Shown: positions 53,735 through 63,122, numbered from the stretch's first letter. The stretch is 64,000 nt of DNA from Desulfotignum sp. (GCA_018399285.1 JAGYOW010000009.1:26001-90000), one strand, 5' to 3'. Notes: generated by a model from the letters alone, not told the origin. Numbers and translations are program-made.

Positions 53735-53806
53735 ATGGATAAAGTGATGGCTGGGCTGATAAAAGAGCTGGGTGTTGCAATCAAAGCGATGGGAAAGCTT
53801 TTTTGA
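53735..53806 (+). CDS. Possible 23-residue small protein
   Basis: A short ORF with an AGGAGG site 4-5 bases before its ATG. The product, MDKVMAGLIKELGVAIKAM plus GKLF, is basic and would form an amphipathic helix with an alternating Leu/Ile/Val/Ala face. The strong ribosome site supports translation. It matches no family I know. Membrane-active peptides look similar. Confidence 0.45.
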   Translation: MDKVMAGLIKELGVAIKAMGKLF

Positions 53807-53884
53807 CTCGAAACATCTGCGGATAATGCTTGACTTGTGTGCGTGTTTCTCATAAACAGTACAAAACGACACACAGGAGGAACA

Positions 53885-54202
53885 ATGTGCACAATTTCTT
53901 CGGCATTGCCGTCAGACGATTTTAAAATCCGGTGCCCCCGGCTGGGGCATCAGGTGGCTTTCAGCTACTGCCGGGTAGAAAATACCGGCGCGCCCTGCTT
54001 TAAAACACTGGACTGCTGGCACGGCCATTTTGATGTGGTCGCCTATTTTAAGCAGACCCTGTCAAAAGACGAATTTGCCGCGGCATTCATGAACCAGGGC
54101 CGGCCCAAGGTCCAGACATTGATGGAACTGATCCAGCAGGCCCAGGCCCGGGTATCACAGAATCCTTTGAAAGCAGACGACGGGCAGGGCCCATGTTCCT
54201 GA
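53885..54202 (+). CDS. Unknown Cys-containing protein (105 residues)
   Basis: An ORF with CACAGGAGGAACA before the ATG. Cys residues occur in IRCPRLGHQVAFSYCRVENTG, PCFKTLDCW, so a small metal-binding fold near residues 20-50 is likely, followed by a helical half. It lies just before the chimeric P-loop gene and overlaps it by 10 bases. Function unknown; small zinc-binding YkgJ-like or regulator protein are guesses. Confidence 0.6.
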   Translation: MCTISSALPSDDFKIRCPRLGHQVAFSYCRVENTGAPCFKTLDCWHGHFDVVAYFKQTLSKDEFAAAFMNQGRPKVQTLMELIQQAQARVSQNPLKADDGQGPCS

Positions 54203-54819
54203 AACAGGCGGCCATTCACAGCGACACCTTTCCGGACACAAATGCATATCCGTTCTGTCTGGAGATTCTGAACCGGACGAACACCCTGGGGTTTGACCAG
54301 GGCATCACGCTGTTTTCCGGAGAAAACGGCACGGGCAAATCCACGCTGCTCAATACCCTGACCCAGAGCGATATCGTTGCGGCCGACCGGCTGTTTGCCA
54401 CACTGGATCCGTCTTCCCGCCGTCTGCGGTTTCCTGCGGATACGGAAGTGATTGTCACCGACACGGTGGGATTTATTCAGCATCTGCCCAAAGAATTGAT
54501 GGAAGCGTTTCATGCCACGTTGGAAGAACTGGCTGAAGCCGATATCATTCTTCATGTGATCGATATCAGCAACCCCCGGTATATGCAGCAGAAAGACTCC
54601 GTGGAAAAAATTCTGACACAGCTGGATCTGGATGACATTCCGGTCTTATATGTTTTCAATAAAATGGACCGGGTGGACATGGCTGACTTTGACACCCCCT
54701 GGCTGTTGAATGAAGGGGTCTGTATCTGTGCCCGCCAGAAGCAGAGTCTGACCGGTCTGATCGAAAAACTGGAATCCATGGTCACCCTGCCTGCATCCCA
54801 TTTAAGGGTTGACCAATGA
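54193..54819 (+). CDS. Chimeric P-loop protein: AAA-ATPase N-terminus joined to HflX GTPase domain
   Basis: Residues 1-50 look like the start of a predicted ABC-type ATPase (COG3910 type): YPFCLEILNRTNTLGF then ITLFSGENGTGKSTLLN, a Walker A loop. From there on the protein reads as the HflX GTPase domain: LTQSDIVAADRLFATLDP with the switch I Thr, DTVGFIQHLPKELMEAFHAT with G3, and VFNKMD as G4. The HflX N-terminal domain (about 180 residues) and its own G1 loop are missing. The join falls in the GKSTLLN stretch shared by both families, which suggests recombination there, or an assembly join. 208 residues in total. HflX normally binds 50S ribosomes; whether this chimera does is unknown. Confidence 0.7.
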   Translation: MFLKQAAIHSDTFPDTNAYPFCLEILNRTNTLGFDQGITLFSGENGTGKSTLLNTLTQSDIVAADRLFATLDPSSRRLRFPADTEVIVTDTVGFIQHLPKELMEAFHATLEELAEADIILHVIDISNPRYMQQKDSVEKILTQLDLDDIPVLYVFNKMDRVDMADFDTPWLLNEGVCICARQKQSLTGLIEKLESMVTLPASHLRVDQ

Positions 54820-54890
54820 GGTTTTATGCTTTACATATACGGCGTTTCAAAAATCAAAAAAGATAAACATACAGGATGATACGCGATAAA

Positions 54891-55088
54891 ATGACCGATT
54901 TTGACCATGAAAAAGCCGATTCTCTGGACACGCCCGAGTGCTTTGGGGAATTCAGTAAAACCAATCAGATGTGCCAGAACCATTGCGCCGTTTCAATTCA
55001 ATGCTGCCTGATGCGAAGCATCCATCCCAAAGTCGGTTTGTTTGAAAAACTCCTGATTCACAACCAGTACGCGCCCAAACCCCATTAA
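54891..55088 (+). CDS. Unknown short Cys-rich protein
   Basis: A 65-residue ORF (ATG 54891; a start at 54876 is also open) with CFGEFSKTNQMCQNHCAVSIQCC, six Cys in 40 residues, which may hold a metal or Fe-S centre. It has only weak ribosome-site support. It lies between the chimeric gene and the convergent glcD-like gene. Not recognised. Confidence 0.4.
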   Translation: MTDFDHEKADSLDTPECFGEFSKTNQMCQNHCAVSIQCCLMRSIHPKVGLFEKLLIHNQYAPKPH

Positions 55089-55143
55089 GCCGCTTTAAAA
55101 ACCGTCAAATCTTTTCTACCGTCAGATCTTTTCTTTTGACGGG

Positions 55144-56526
55144 TCAGGAAAAAATTTTACCCGGATTCAAAATCTGCCGGGGATCAAATACCGCCTTGAT
55201 CTGCTTCATGATGGCTTGTTCTTTTTCTCCGATTTCCCAGGACAGATACCCTTTTTTGGTCAGCCCCACCCCATGTTCACCCGTGATGGTTCCCCCCAGG
55301 GCCAGGGTTGCGGCAAACAGTTTGTCCACAGCGTTATGGGCCTGTTTCACCTGGGTGGCATCGGTTTTGTCATACATGATATTACAATGGATATTGCCGT
55401 CTCCGGCATGGCCGAAACTGACAATGGTCAGGCCGGATTCCTGCTGAAGGGTCTGGATGTGCGACACCATGTCGGGAATTTTTGATATGGGCACCACAAT
55501 ATCTTCGTTCAGTTTCTGGCTGGCAATTTGATACAGCGTGGGAGACAACGCTTTTCTGGCCTGCCATATAGCGGCTGCCTGAACCGGATCCGAAGCCATG
55601 CGAATATCCAGGGCACCGGATTGCAGACAAAACGCCCGGATCTGATCGGTCTGGGATTTCACCAGTGTTTCATCCCCGTCCAGTTCCAGAATCAGCAGGG
55701 CCCTTGTCTGTTCCGGCAGATCCGATTGCAGCTGATTTCTGACCAGGGCAAGGGAGGCTTCATCCAGATATTCCACACACCGGGGAATCACGGCCCGGCG
55801 CATGATGCCTGACACGGTTCGGGCCGCCTTTCCCATGTCATCAAAACAAACCGCCATGGTGGCCACGTATGCCGGTTTCGGCAACAATTTCAGCGTGATC
55901 CGGGTGACAATGGCCAGCGTGCCTTCCGATCCCACGATCAGCCGGGTCAGGTCATACCCGGCCACCCCCTTGGCCGTGCACACCCCGGTGTGAATGATGT
56001 CCCCGCAGGGCATCACCGCGCCAAGCCCGAGCACATAATCCCGGGTCACCCCGTATTTCACAGCCCTGGGGCCGCCGGCACATTCTCCCACATTCCCGCC
56101 GATGGTACACACGGCGGAACTGGCCGGGTCCGGCGGATAAAACAGTCCTTTTTTTTCCACGGCGGCATGCAGATCCGCCACAATCACTCCCGGTTCCACA
56201 GAAGCGATAAAATTGTCTGTGTCAATGTCCAGTATCCGGTTCATGCGGGTCATGGCCATGACCAGTCCTCCCTGGACCGGCACGGCCCCGCCGGTCATGC
56301 CGGAACCGCTGCCCCGGGGAATGACGGGAATCCGCTTTTCCCAGGCCAGCCGCATGATATCCGCCACCTGGGATTCCGATTCCGGAAACACGACTGCATC
56401 GGGCATAAAGGACTGCCCCGGGGCTGCATCATAGGAATAGCAGACCCGGTCTTCCGGATTCCGGGTGATCTGCGCGTCTCCCACCCGTTTTTTCAGGAGT
56501 CGATAAACCGCATCATCCAGGCCCAT
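55144..56526 (-). CDS. glcD: FAD-linked oxidase, GlcD/lactate dehydrogenase-like
   Basis: A 460-residue FAD-binding (VAO/PCMH type) enzyme. The PCMH domain has PRGSGSGMTGGAVPVQGG and GGNVGECAGGPRAVKYG for the FAD; the C-domain ends with FGHAGDGNIHCNIMYD and the GEHGVGLTKK segment. It oxidises a 2-hydroxy acid (glycolate or D-lactate) to a 2-oxo acid. The partner Fe-S subunit gene is not adjacent. Its ATG lies directly at the dnaA stop, so it is in the dnaA transcript. Confidence 0.9.
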   Translation of the reverse strand: MGLDDAVYRLLKKRVGDAQITRNPEDRVCYSYDAAPGQSFMPDAVVFPESESQVADIMRLAWEKRIPVIPRGSGSGMTGGAVPVQGGLVMAMTRMNRILDIDTDNFIASVEPGVIVADLHAAVEKKGLFYPPDPASSAVCTIGGNVGECAGGPRAVKYGVTRDYVLGLGAVMPCGDIIHTGVCTAKGVAGYDLTRLIVGSEGTLAIVTRITLKLLPKPAYVATMAVCFDDMGKAARTVSGIMRRAVIPRCVEYLDEASLALVRNQLQSDLPEQTRALLILELDGDETLVKSQTDQIRAFCLQSGALDIRMASDPVQAAAIWQARKALSPTLYQIASQKLNEDIVVPISKIPDMVSHIQTLQQESGLTIVSFGHAGDGNIHCNIMYDKTDATQVKQAHNAVDKLFAATLALGGTITGEHGVGLTKKGYLSWEIGEKEQAIMKQIKAVFDPRQILNPGKIFS

Positions 56527-57909
56527 TTAAAATTTACCTGATTCAATTTTTTTTGACAGATACCGGATCTGTTCATACAGCACCCCTTTGTGCTGAAGTT
56601 CCTTTTCCACGGCATTCACTGAATAAATGGCTGTGGCATGGTACCGCTTGAAACTGGAACCGATTTTTTTGATGGGTTGATCCGTATATTTTCTGGACAG
56701 AAAAATTGCCACCTGCCGGGGTTTGACAATGTATTTTTTCCGGGATTTTGAAATCAGATCCTGCTCCGTGATATCATATTCCTTACACACCAGTTTCTTG
56801 ATCCCGTCGATGGTGATGCGTTTCTGATGCTTGCGGATATTGGCCAGCACGCTTTTTGCCAGCTCAATATCAATATGCCGGCCCAGCAGCTGTCCTTTGG
56901 CTGCCACACCGAACAGACCGCTTTCCAGCTGTCTGACATCATCGCATAATTCCTGGGCAATATATTCCGTGACCGAGTCAGGGATCAGACAATTGAGATT
57001 TTTTGATTTTTTTCTTAAAATTTTCACCCGGGTTTTAAAATCCGGTGCTTTGATTTCCGTCACAAGCCCCATGGTCAACCGGGATTTAAGCTGATCATCC
57101 AGTTTGGGGATATCATCGGGCAGATCACATCCTGAAAAAATAATCTTCCGGTTGGCATCCAGCAGATAGTCCAGGGTCACGGCCAGTTCTTTTTGAATGG
57201 CTTTTTTACCGGCCAGAAAATGGACATCTTCTAAAATCAGCACTTCACATTTTTTGCGGTATTTTTCCTTGAATGACTCAATGGTGTTATCCCTGAGGGC
57301 ATATATCATTTCATTGGTAAAATCTTCCGCTGTCACATAATATACGCGCAACGCTGTATGATGGGTAATCACATGGTGTCCCACGGCCTGGGACAAATGG
57401 CTTTTACCTAACCCGGTTTTACCCAGAAGATACAGCATGCCCGCCCCGTTCATGTTCCCCTGGGCCAATGACAATGAGGCGGAATAGGCAAAACTGGAGT
57501 TGTCTCCGACCACGAAATCATCAAATGTATACCCTTTTTTAAGCAGCCGGCCGCCGTTGAACCGTGGATCAAACCCGGGCAGACAGGCCTGAGCCAGATC
57601 GGTTTTTTTTGATTTTCCTCTTCCCACCTGGTTCCCGGTCACATGGCCGGGTGTTTTGGGGGGCGTTTTTGTTTTGAACTCGATCCGGACCGGTTGTCCC
57701 AGTTTATGGAATTCCTGCTCAAACAACCCCAGATAATTGTCCTTCAACCGTTTGATAAAAAATTCATTCGGGGTGGACAGACACAGCCGATCCTCCTGAA
57801 AGGCCAGGACTTCAAGCGGGTCTACCCACATCCTGTAACTGTGATCCGGAATTGATTTCTTGATTTGAGATTTGACCTGTGCCCAGAAGTTATCCATGGT
57901 ATTATTCAC
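56527..57909 (-). CDS. dnaA: DnaA-family replication initiator, divergent DNA-binding motif
   Basis: A 460-residue DnaA-like protein. Domain I begins near FWAQVKSQIKK; the AAA+ domain III has YLLGKTGLGKSHLSQAVG (Walker A), LILEDVHFLAGK (Walker B) and SRLTMGLVTEI (sensor 1/2 region). Domain IV ends with the HTH: KPRQVAIFLSRKYTDQP and IGSSFKRYHATAIYS. The DnaA-box-reading RDHTTV is replaced by KRYHATA, so box recognition is likely changed. Domain II is long and basic. The start is put at GTG 57909 with AAAGG upstream; an in-frame ATG four codons later is possible. dnaN is not next to it. It may be a second DnaA rather than the main initiator. Confidence 0.85.
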   Translation of the reverse strand: MNNTMDNFWAQVKSQIKKSIPDHSYRMWVDPLEVLAFQEDRLCLSTPNEFFIKRLKDNYLGLFEQEFHKLGQPVRIEFKTKTPPKTPGHVTGNQVGRGKSKKTDLAQACLPGFDPRFNGGRLLKKGYTFDDFVVGDNSSFAYSASLSLAQGNMNGAGMLYLLGKTGLGKSHLSQAVGHHVITHHTALRVYYVTAEDFTNEMIYALRDNTIESFKEKYRKKCEVLILEDVHFLAGKKAIQKELAVTLDYLLDANRKIIFSGCDLPDDIPKLDDQLKSRLTMGLVTEIKAPDFKTRVKILRKKSKNLNCLIPDSVTEYIAQELCDDVRQLESGLFGVAAKGQLLGRHIDIELAKSVLANIRKHQKRITIDGIKKLVCKEYDITEQDLISKSRKKYIVKPRQVAIFLSRKYTDQPIKKIGSSFKRYHATAIYSVNAVEKELQHKGVLYEQIRYLSKKIESGKF

Positions 57910-58442
57910 TCAGACCTTTCTGTTTCTATTGAACATGCTACCAAATTTTACATCACCAATAAATGGCAAGGATGGTACTGAAATCTACGACTCTCACTGA
58001 ATATTTCATGGCGTAAAAAAAAGCATGTGTTTTTCTATTCGAATATCAGATTTTGGTCAAACCGGATCAGTCATGTTAGGGCAATGTTAGAATTTTCATT
58101 GGCATATTTATTCAACTATTTGAAATTATAGTCTGATTTTTTGTGAAACAACTGATTTATTAAACATTACAGTCACTTTTACAACTGGTTATTTTTTCAG
58201 GCAAATTAACGGATATTGATAATTTAAATAAAAATGATAAAAAAATTTTCTTCGATTTTCTTCAGATTACTCTGATTTGCTTATGAATTTAAACAAAATC
58301 CAATTTATTGCCTCAATGCTAATATACCAAGGGTTTCACAATTTTAATTGTTGCCCTTTGCAAATGGGCCGGCATATTTACAATCGATCCCGGGGGTAGT
58401 ATATATTTCATTTAAACTTTAACCTGATTGTTTCAATACATC
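57910..58442. other. AT-rich intergenic region between dnaA and pdxA
   Basis: 533 bases without a supported gene. The middle (about 58080-58330) is very AT-rich. I see no TTATNCACA box. Noted elements: tandem ATTTTCTTCG/ATTTTCTTCA (58245-58264), several CTGATTT words, and an imperfect hairpin AAGGG...CAATT-TT-AATTG...CCCTT at 58328-58357. It should contain the divergent promoters of dnaA and pdxA; an origin is possible but unproven. Confidence 0.5.
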
Positions 58443-59495
58443 ATGCCTGTTTCCTTTGTAAAAAAAACAGATCTGCCTGACAAACCCATCATCGGCATCA
58501 CCATGGGAGATCCTCTGGGCATCGGTCCGGAAATACTGGTGAAAGCCTTGTGTGGAAATGAACTTCAAGCCTTGTGCATCCCTGTGGTAATCGGGGATCA
58601 AGATATTATGCACACAGCGCTTTCAAGGTTTCTAATTCCGTTGCGCATCCACAAGATCCATGATCCGAAACAGGGCAAAGAGGATCCCGGGTATCTGAAT
58701 CTGCTGCCCGTTTCCTGCCTGAAACTGAATATGTCGATTCCACCTGTCATGACATCTTCAATCGGAAAGGCCATGGCTGATTACATCCATACGGGCATCG
58801 ATCTGGCCCTGTCAGGCAAGATTGATGCCCTGGTCACAGGACCCATCACCAAAACCGGACTCAAGATGGCAGGATCCCGTTTCCATGGGCACACGGAACT
58901 GATCGCCCACCAGACCGGAACAAGGAAATTTGCCATGATGCTGGCCGGAAAAACTTTGAAAGTGGTTCTGGTGACCATCCATATGCCTCTGGCCAGCGTG
59001 CCGGATTCCCTGACACAGGAAAAAATTTTAGACATTATCCATCTGACATGTACAGATCTTAAAACCCGGTTCAATATTAAAGCCCCCCGCCTGGCCGTGG
59101 CCGGACTGAATCCCCATGCCGGAGAAACAGGTCTTTTCGGTCATGAAGAGCAACAGATCATTGCCCCGGCTGTCAAAACCGCACAAAACCAGGGCCTGGA
59201 TATTCAAGGGCCCATGCCCCCGGATACGGTGTTCAATTACGCCATAAAGACCGGTTGTCATGCCGTGGTGTGCATGTACCATGACCAGGGCCTGATTCCC
59301 TTTAAGCTGATTCATTTCAAGGACGGGGTGAATGTCACCTTGGGACTGCCCATTATCCGGACATCCGTGGACCACGGGACCGCCTATGACATTGCCTGGA
59401 AAGGATGTGCCGATCCCACCAGCCTGGTTGAAGCCGTCAAAATGGCAGTTTTCCAGGCCCGGCACCGAACCGACCGGAATCTGCCCCATGACTGA
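58443..59495 (+). CDS. pdxA: 4-hydroxythreonine-4-phosphate dehydrogenase
   Basis: A 350-residue PdxA with the family start IGITMGDPLGIGPEI, a metal His in GSRFHGHTELIAHQTG near residue 150, and late MYHDQGLIPFKLIHF and VNVTLGLPIIRTSVDHGTA. It oxidises 4-phosphohydroxy-threonine in pyridoxal phosphate synthesis. The ATG at 58443 is used; the TTG at 58428 is weaker. Its stop overlaps the uvrA start by 8 bases. Confidence 0.92.
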   Translation: MPVSFVKKTDLPDKPIIGITMGDPLGIGPEILVKALCGNELQALCIPVVIGDQDIMHTALSRFLIPLRIHKIHDPKQGKEDPGYLNLLPVSCLKLNMSIPPVMTSSIGKAMADYIHTGIDLALSGKIDALVTGPITKTGLKMAGSRFHGHTELIAHQTGTRKFAMMLAGKTLKVVLVTIHMPLASVPDSLTQEKILDIIHLTCTDLKTRFNIKAPRLAVAGLNPHAGETGLFGHEEQQIIAPAVKTAQNQGLDIQGPMPPDTVFNYAIKTGCHAVVCMYHDQGLIPFKLIHFKDGVNVTLGLPIIRTSVDHGTAYDIAWKGCADPTSLVEAVKMAVFQARHRTDRNLPHD

Positions 59496-62307
59496 CATCA
59501 TTATTCAGGGGGCCAGGGAACACAACCTGAAAAATATCAATGTGCGGATTCCCAAAAATTGTCTGACCGTGGTTACAGGCCTGTCCGGATCCGGCAAATC
59601 CACCCTGGCCTTTGACATCCTGTATGCTGAAGGTCAGCGGCGGTATGTGGAATCCTTGTCCACCTATGCCAGACAGTTTTTAGGGCAAATGGCCAAACCG
59701 GATGTGGACAGCATTGACGGCCTGTCGCCGGCCATTGCCATTGAACAGAAAACCGCCGGCCACAATCCCCGGTCCACGGTAGGCACCATCACGGAAATCT
59801 ATGATTACCTGCGGCTTTTGTTTGCCCGGGTGGGAACGCCCCATTGTCATCAATGCGGGAATCCCATTGAACCCATGACCGTTGACCAGATCTGTGACCG
59901 GATTCTGACCCTGCCTGCCGACACCCGGATAATGCTGCTGGCACCGTTGATCCGAGACCAGAAAGGCCGGCATGATGCTGTGTTCGCCCGGATGAAAAAA
60001 CAAGGGTTTGCCAGAATGCGGGTGGATGGGAAAATATGCCGGACCCAGGACCATCCGATTCTGGAAAAACAAAAAAAACACACCCTGGAAGTGGTGGTGG
60101 ACCGTCTGGTCATCAAGCCGGGCATAGAAAAAAGAGTGAGTGATTCTCTGGAACTGGCGTTAAGCCTGTCCAAGGGTCTTCTTATTGTGATGGACCTAGA
60201 CAAAAATCAGGATCGGCTGTTCAGTGAGACCGCATCCTGTTTAAACTGCCATATCAGTTTTCCGCCTTTCACTCCAGCCAGTTTTTCATTTAACTCGCCC
60301 CAGGGGGCCTGCCCTGTTTGTGATGGTTTGGGATCCCTCACGGCATTTGACCCGGACCTGATTGTGCCGGATCCGGGATTGTCTCTGCGCCAGGGAGCGA
60401 TTCTTCCCTGGCAGAACAGAGATTCGGTCCAGTTCATGGAATTTTTAGATGCGTTGACCACCCATTTTGGCCAGGATATCTATACCCCGTTCAAAGACCT
60501 GTCAGATCGGTTCCAGCATGTGTTACTGCACGGATCCAAGGAAGAGCTCATTGAGTTTTACACAGAACAGGCCGGTAAAAAAATCCGGAGCAAAAAAAAT
60601 TTTGAAGGGGTGATTCCCTATTTAAAACGCCGGTATAAAGAAACCGATTCCAAATCCATCAAAGAAGAATTAAAGCGGTATATGAACGCCCGTGTCTGTT
60701 CCGGGTGCCACGGTACCCGGCTGAATCCCGCATCGGCCCATGTCCGGGTCAGCGGTCATACCATCTGGGAAATCACACGCCTTCCCATTAAACAGACGCT
60801 GGCAGCCATTGCGTCGTTGACTTTGACCCGGAAAGAGGAACAGATCAGTGCCGGTATTATCAGAGAACTGACCCAGCGGCTTGTTTTTCTGGACAATGTG
60901 GGGCTGGATTATCTGTCTCTTTCCCGGTCTGCAGATACGCTGTCCGGCGGTGAAAGCCAGCGGATCCGTCTGGCCACCCAGATCGGCTCCAAACTGACCG
61001 GCATTCTCTATGTCCTGGATGAACCCAGCATCGGCCTTCACCGCAGGGACAATGCCCGGCTGATCAAAACGCTCATGGATCTGAAACATCTTGACAATAC
61101 CGTGGTGGTGGTGGAACACGACACCGATACCATTTTGGCTTCCGACCATGTTATCGATATGGGTCCGGCTGCCGGGGTTCATGGGGGCCAGGTCATATTT
61201 TCAGGCCCGCCTGAAAAACTGACCGCCTGCCCGGATTCGCTGACCGGCCAGTATATCAAGGGAATCAGACAGATCCCCATTCCGGATGTTCGAAGAAAAG
61301 GCAACGGCCGTCAGTTAACCCTTGTCAATGCAGAAGCCAATAATCTCAAACAGGTCACCGTGTCATTTCCTCTGGGGTGTTTTGTCTGTGTGACCGGCGT
61401 GTCCGGATCCGGCAAATCCTCGCTGGCGCTGTCCACGTTATATCCGGCGCTGTGCAACCAGATTGTATATACAAAAAAACAGGTCGGTGCCCATGAACGG
61501 ATCACGGGTATCCAGCATCTGGACAAAGTGATTCATATTGACCAGTCCGCCATCGGTAAAACCCCCAGGTCCAATCCCGGCACTTACACGGGGGTGCTTC
61601 CGGCCATCCGTGAATTGTTTGCCAGAACACCGGATGCCCGGGCCAGGGGATACAAACCCGGACGGTTCAGTTTCAATATCCGGGGGGGGCGATGTGAGGC
61701 ATGTGCCGGAGAGGGCGTCATCAAGATTGAAATGCAGTTTCTGCCCGATGTCCATGTGCGCTGCGATGTGTGCAAGGGCCGGCAGTTCAACCGGGACACC
61801 CTGGATATCCGTTACAAAGGCAAAAATATTGCCGAGGTCCTGGACATGACCATTCACCAGGCGGTCCGGTTCTTTGACACCATTTCCGCCATCCAGGCCA
61901 AACTGTCCACCCTGGTGGAGGTGGGACTGGGCTACATCACTTTAGGTCAGTCTGCCGTCACCCTGTCCGGGGGAGAAGCCCAGCGCATCAAACTGGCCAG
62001 GGAACTGTCCAAAAAAAGTACGGGAAAAACCATTTATATTCTGGATGAACCCACCACGGGCCTGCATCCCGATGATATCAACCGGCTGTTGTCGGTTCTG
62101 GACCGGCTGGTGGCCGCCGGCAATACCGTGGTGGTGATTGAGCATAACATGGATGTCATCAAATATGCCGACCATATCATTGATATGGGACCTGAAGGGG
62201 GGGACAAAGGCGGCCGGATCATTGTTCAGGGAACCCCGGAACAGGTGGCAGAACATCCGACATCTTTCACCGGATATTATCTGTCAAAAGTGCTTCAAAA
62301 AGACTGA
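59488..62307 (+). CDS. uvrA: Excinuclease ABC subunit A
   Basis: A 939-residue UvrA. It has two ABC modules, Walker A GLSGSGKSTLAFD near residue 30 and GVSGSGKSSLALS near residue 635, signatures LSGGESQRIRLATQ and LSGGEAQRIKLARE, and zinc modules CHQCGNPIE and CSGCHGTRL in the first and CEACAGEG...CDVCKG in the second half. It finds DNA damage together with UvrB. Starts at ATG 59488, overlapping the pdxA stop. A normal, full-length protein. Confidence 0.95.
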   Translation: MTDIIIQGAREHNLKNINVRIPKNCLTVVTGLSGSGKSTLAFDILYAEGQRRYVESLSTYARQFLGQMAKPDVDSIDGLSPAIAIEQKTAGHNPRSTVGTITEIYDYLRLLFARVGTPHCHQCGNPIEPMTVDQICDRILTLPADTRIMLLAPLIRDQKGRHDAVFARMKKQGFARMRVDGKICRTQDHPILEKQKKHTLEVVVDRLVIKPGIEKRVSDSLELALSLSKGLLIVMDLDKNQDRLFSETASCLNCHISFPPFTPASFSFNSPQGACPVCDGLGSLTAFDPDLIVPDPGLSLRQGAILPWQNRDSVQFMEFLDALTTHFGQDIYTPFKDLSDRFQHVLLHGSKEELIEFYTEQAGKKIRSKKNFEGVIPYLKRRYKETDSKSIKEELKRYMNARVCSGCHGTRLNPASAHVRVSGHTIWEITRLPIKQTLAAIASLTLTRKEEQISAGIIRELTQRLVFLDNVGLDYLSLSRSADTLSGGESQRIRLATQIGSKLTGILYVLDEPSIGLHRRDNARLIKTLMDLKHLDNTVVVVEHDTDTILASDHVIDMGPAAGVHGGQVIFSGPPEKLTACPDSLTGQYIKGIRQIPIPDVRRKGNGRQLTLVNAEANNLKQVTVSFPLGCFVCVTGVSGSGKSSLALSTLYPALCNQIVYTKKQVGAHERITGIQHLDKVIHIDQSAIGKTPRSNPGTYTGVLPAIRELFARTPDARARGYKPGRFSFNIRGGRCEACAGEGVIKIEMQFLPDVHVRCDVCKGRQFNRDTLDIRYKGKNIAEVLDMTIHQAVRFFDTISAIQAKLSTLVEVGLGYITLGQSAVTLSGGEAQRIKLARELSKKSTGKTIYILDEPTTGLHPDDINRLLSVLDRLVAAGNTVVVIEHNMDVIKYADHIIDMGPEGGDKGGRIIVQGTPEQVAEHPTSFTGYYLSKVLQKD

Positions 62308-62379
62308 AAACAACGCACTGGAACATTGGCATGACAGCCAGAACCTGGGCCGGATGTTTGCCGGACCGGACATCATCCC

Positions 62380-62940
62380 CTAATCCAGAATACAGACATC
62401 CGTGTCACAGGGGCAGGCCCCATCCACTTCACAGGCAAAGGCAATCCGGGACGCCTTGTCATATAGGGACTGAGATATCACAGGAAAGGATGCGGCATCA
62501 TCCAGTGCCATCAACGCCTGTCTGTCCGGAATGGCATCAAATCCCTGCCCCGTCACCTTGCCGGTAACGCCGTTGATCACTTCGGCATCTTCGCCGTTAC
62601 AGGTCACGATCACGGGGATCTGATATGGATGAACAAGCCGGGACAAGGCCAGATTGGGCAGACGCCGGGTCACCAGAGATCCGGGCGCATATCGGATCAT
62701 CATACCGGTTTTTTCTCCGGTACTCACCAGAAAATCCATCCAGAGCCGGGCCGTTTTCTTTCCAGTCCGAATAATGATCTGTTTCCGGGATTCAATCTTT
62801 TTTTTATCATATCCGCAGACCTGAACCAGGTGCCGGGCAATTTTTTGTCTGAACCGTTCATCATGGGTGTCGGCCAAAGTTTTTTGTGTCAGATAATCAG
62901 TCAACTCACCCATGACCAGATGATGGGGATTTTTTTCCAT
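62380..62940 (-). CDS. HsdR N-terminal-like (PD-(D/E)XK type) protein
   Basis: A 186-residue protein with a C-terminal half resembling HsdR N-terminal domains (MDFLVSTGEKTGMMIRYAPG, HPYQIPVIVTCNGEDAEVI), and a CPCDTDVC motif near its end. It is not accompanied by other restriction-modification genes. Such stand-alone proteins occur in many Desulfobacterales; their function is unknown to me. The start has GGAGACG before the ATG. Confidence 0.5.
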   Translation of the reverse strand: MEKNPHHLVMGELTDYLTQKTLADTHDERFRQKIARHLVQVCGYDKKKIESRKQIIIRTGKKTARLWMDFLVSTGEKTGMMIRYAPGSLVTRRLPNLALSRLVHPYQIPVIVTCNGEDAEVINGVTGKVTGQGFDAIPDRQALMALDDAASFPVISQSLYDKASRIAFACEVDGACPCDTDVCILD

Positions 62941-63067
62941 TCACGTCTCCTTTACAGGGCAGACGAAATAACATTTATTTTATTTCAACAATTAATCGGG
63001 AAATATCACAAAATTAGTGGTTTCGTAAAGTTTTAAAAAAACACATAAATTAAATGGATAATGAAAA

Positions 63068-63118
63068 ACAAAAAGCCCTGACCGTTTCTGTATTGTAAAC
63101 GATCAGGGCTTTTTGAAG
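63068..63118 (-). terminator. Rho-independent terminator of the rRNA operon
   Basis: AAAAGCCCTGACCGTTT at 63071-63087 pairs with AAACGATCAGGGCTTTT at 63097-63114 with one mismatch. Read on the minus strand the hairpin follows 5S rRNA and ends TTTTTGTTTTT. Strong intrinsic terminator. Confidence 0.92.
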
Positions 63119-63122
63119 AATA

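Noticed and set aside
57910..58442. Chromosome origin beside dnaA
   Set aside because: AT-rich, but no canonical DnaA boxes or dnaN neighbour seen; kept only as a possibility.
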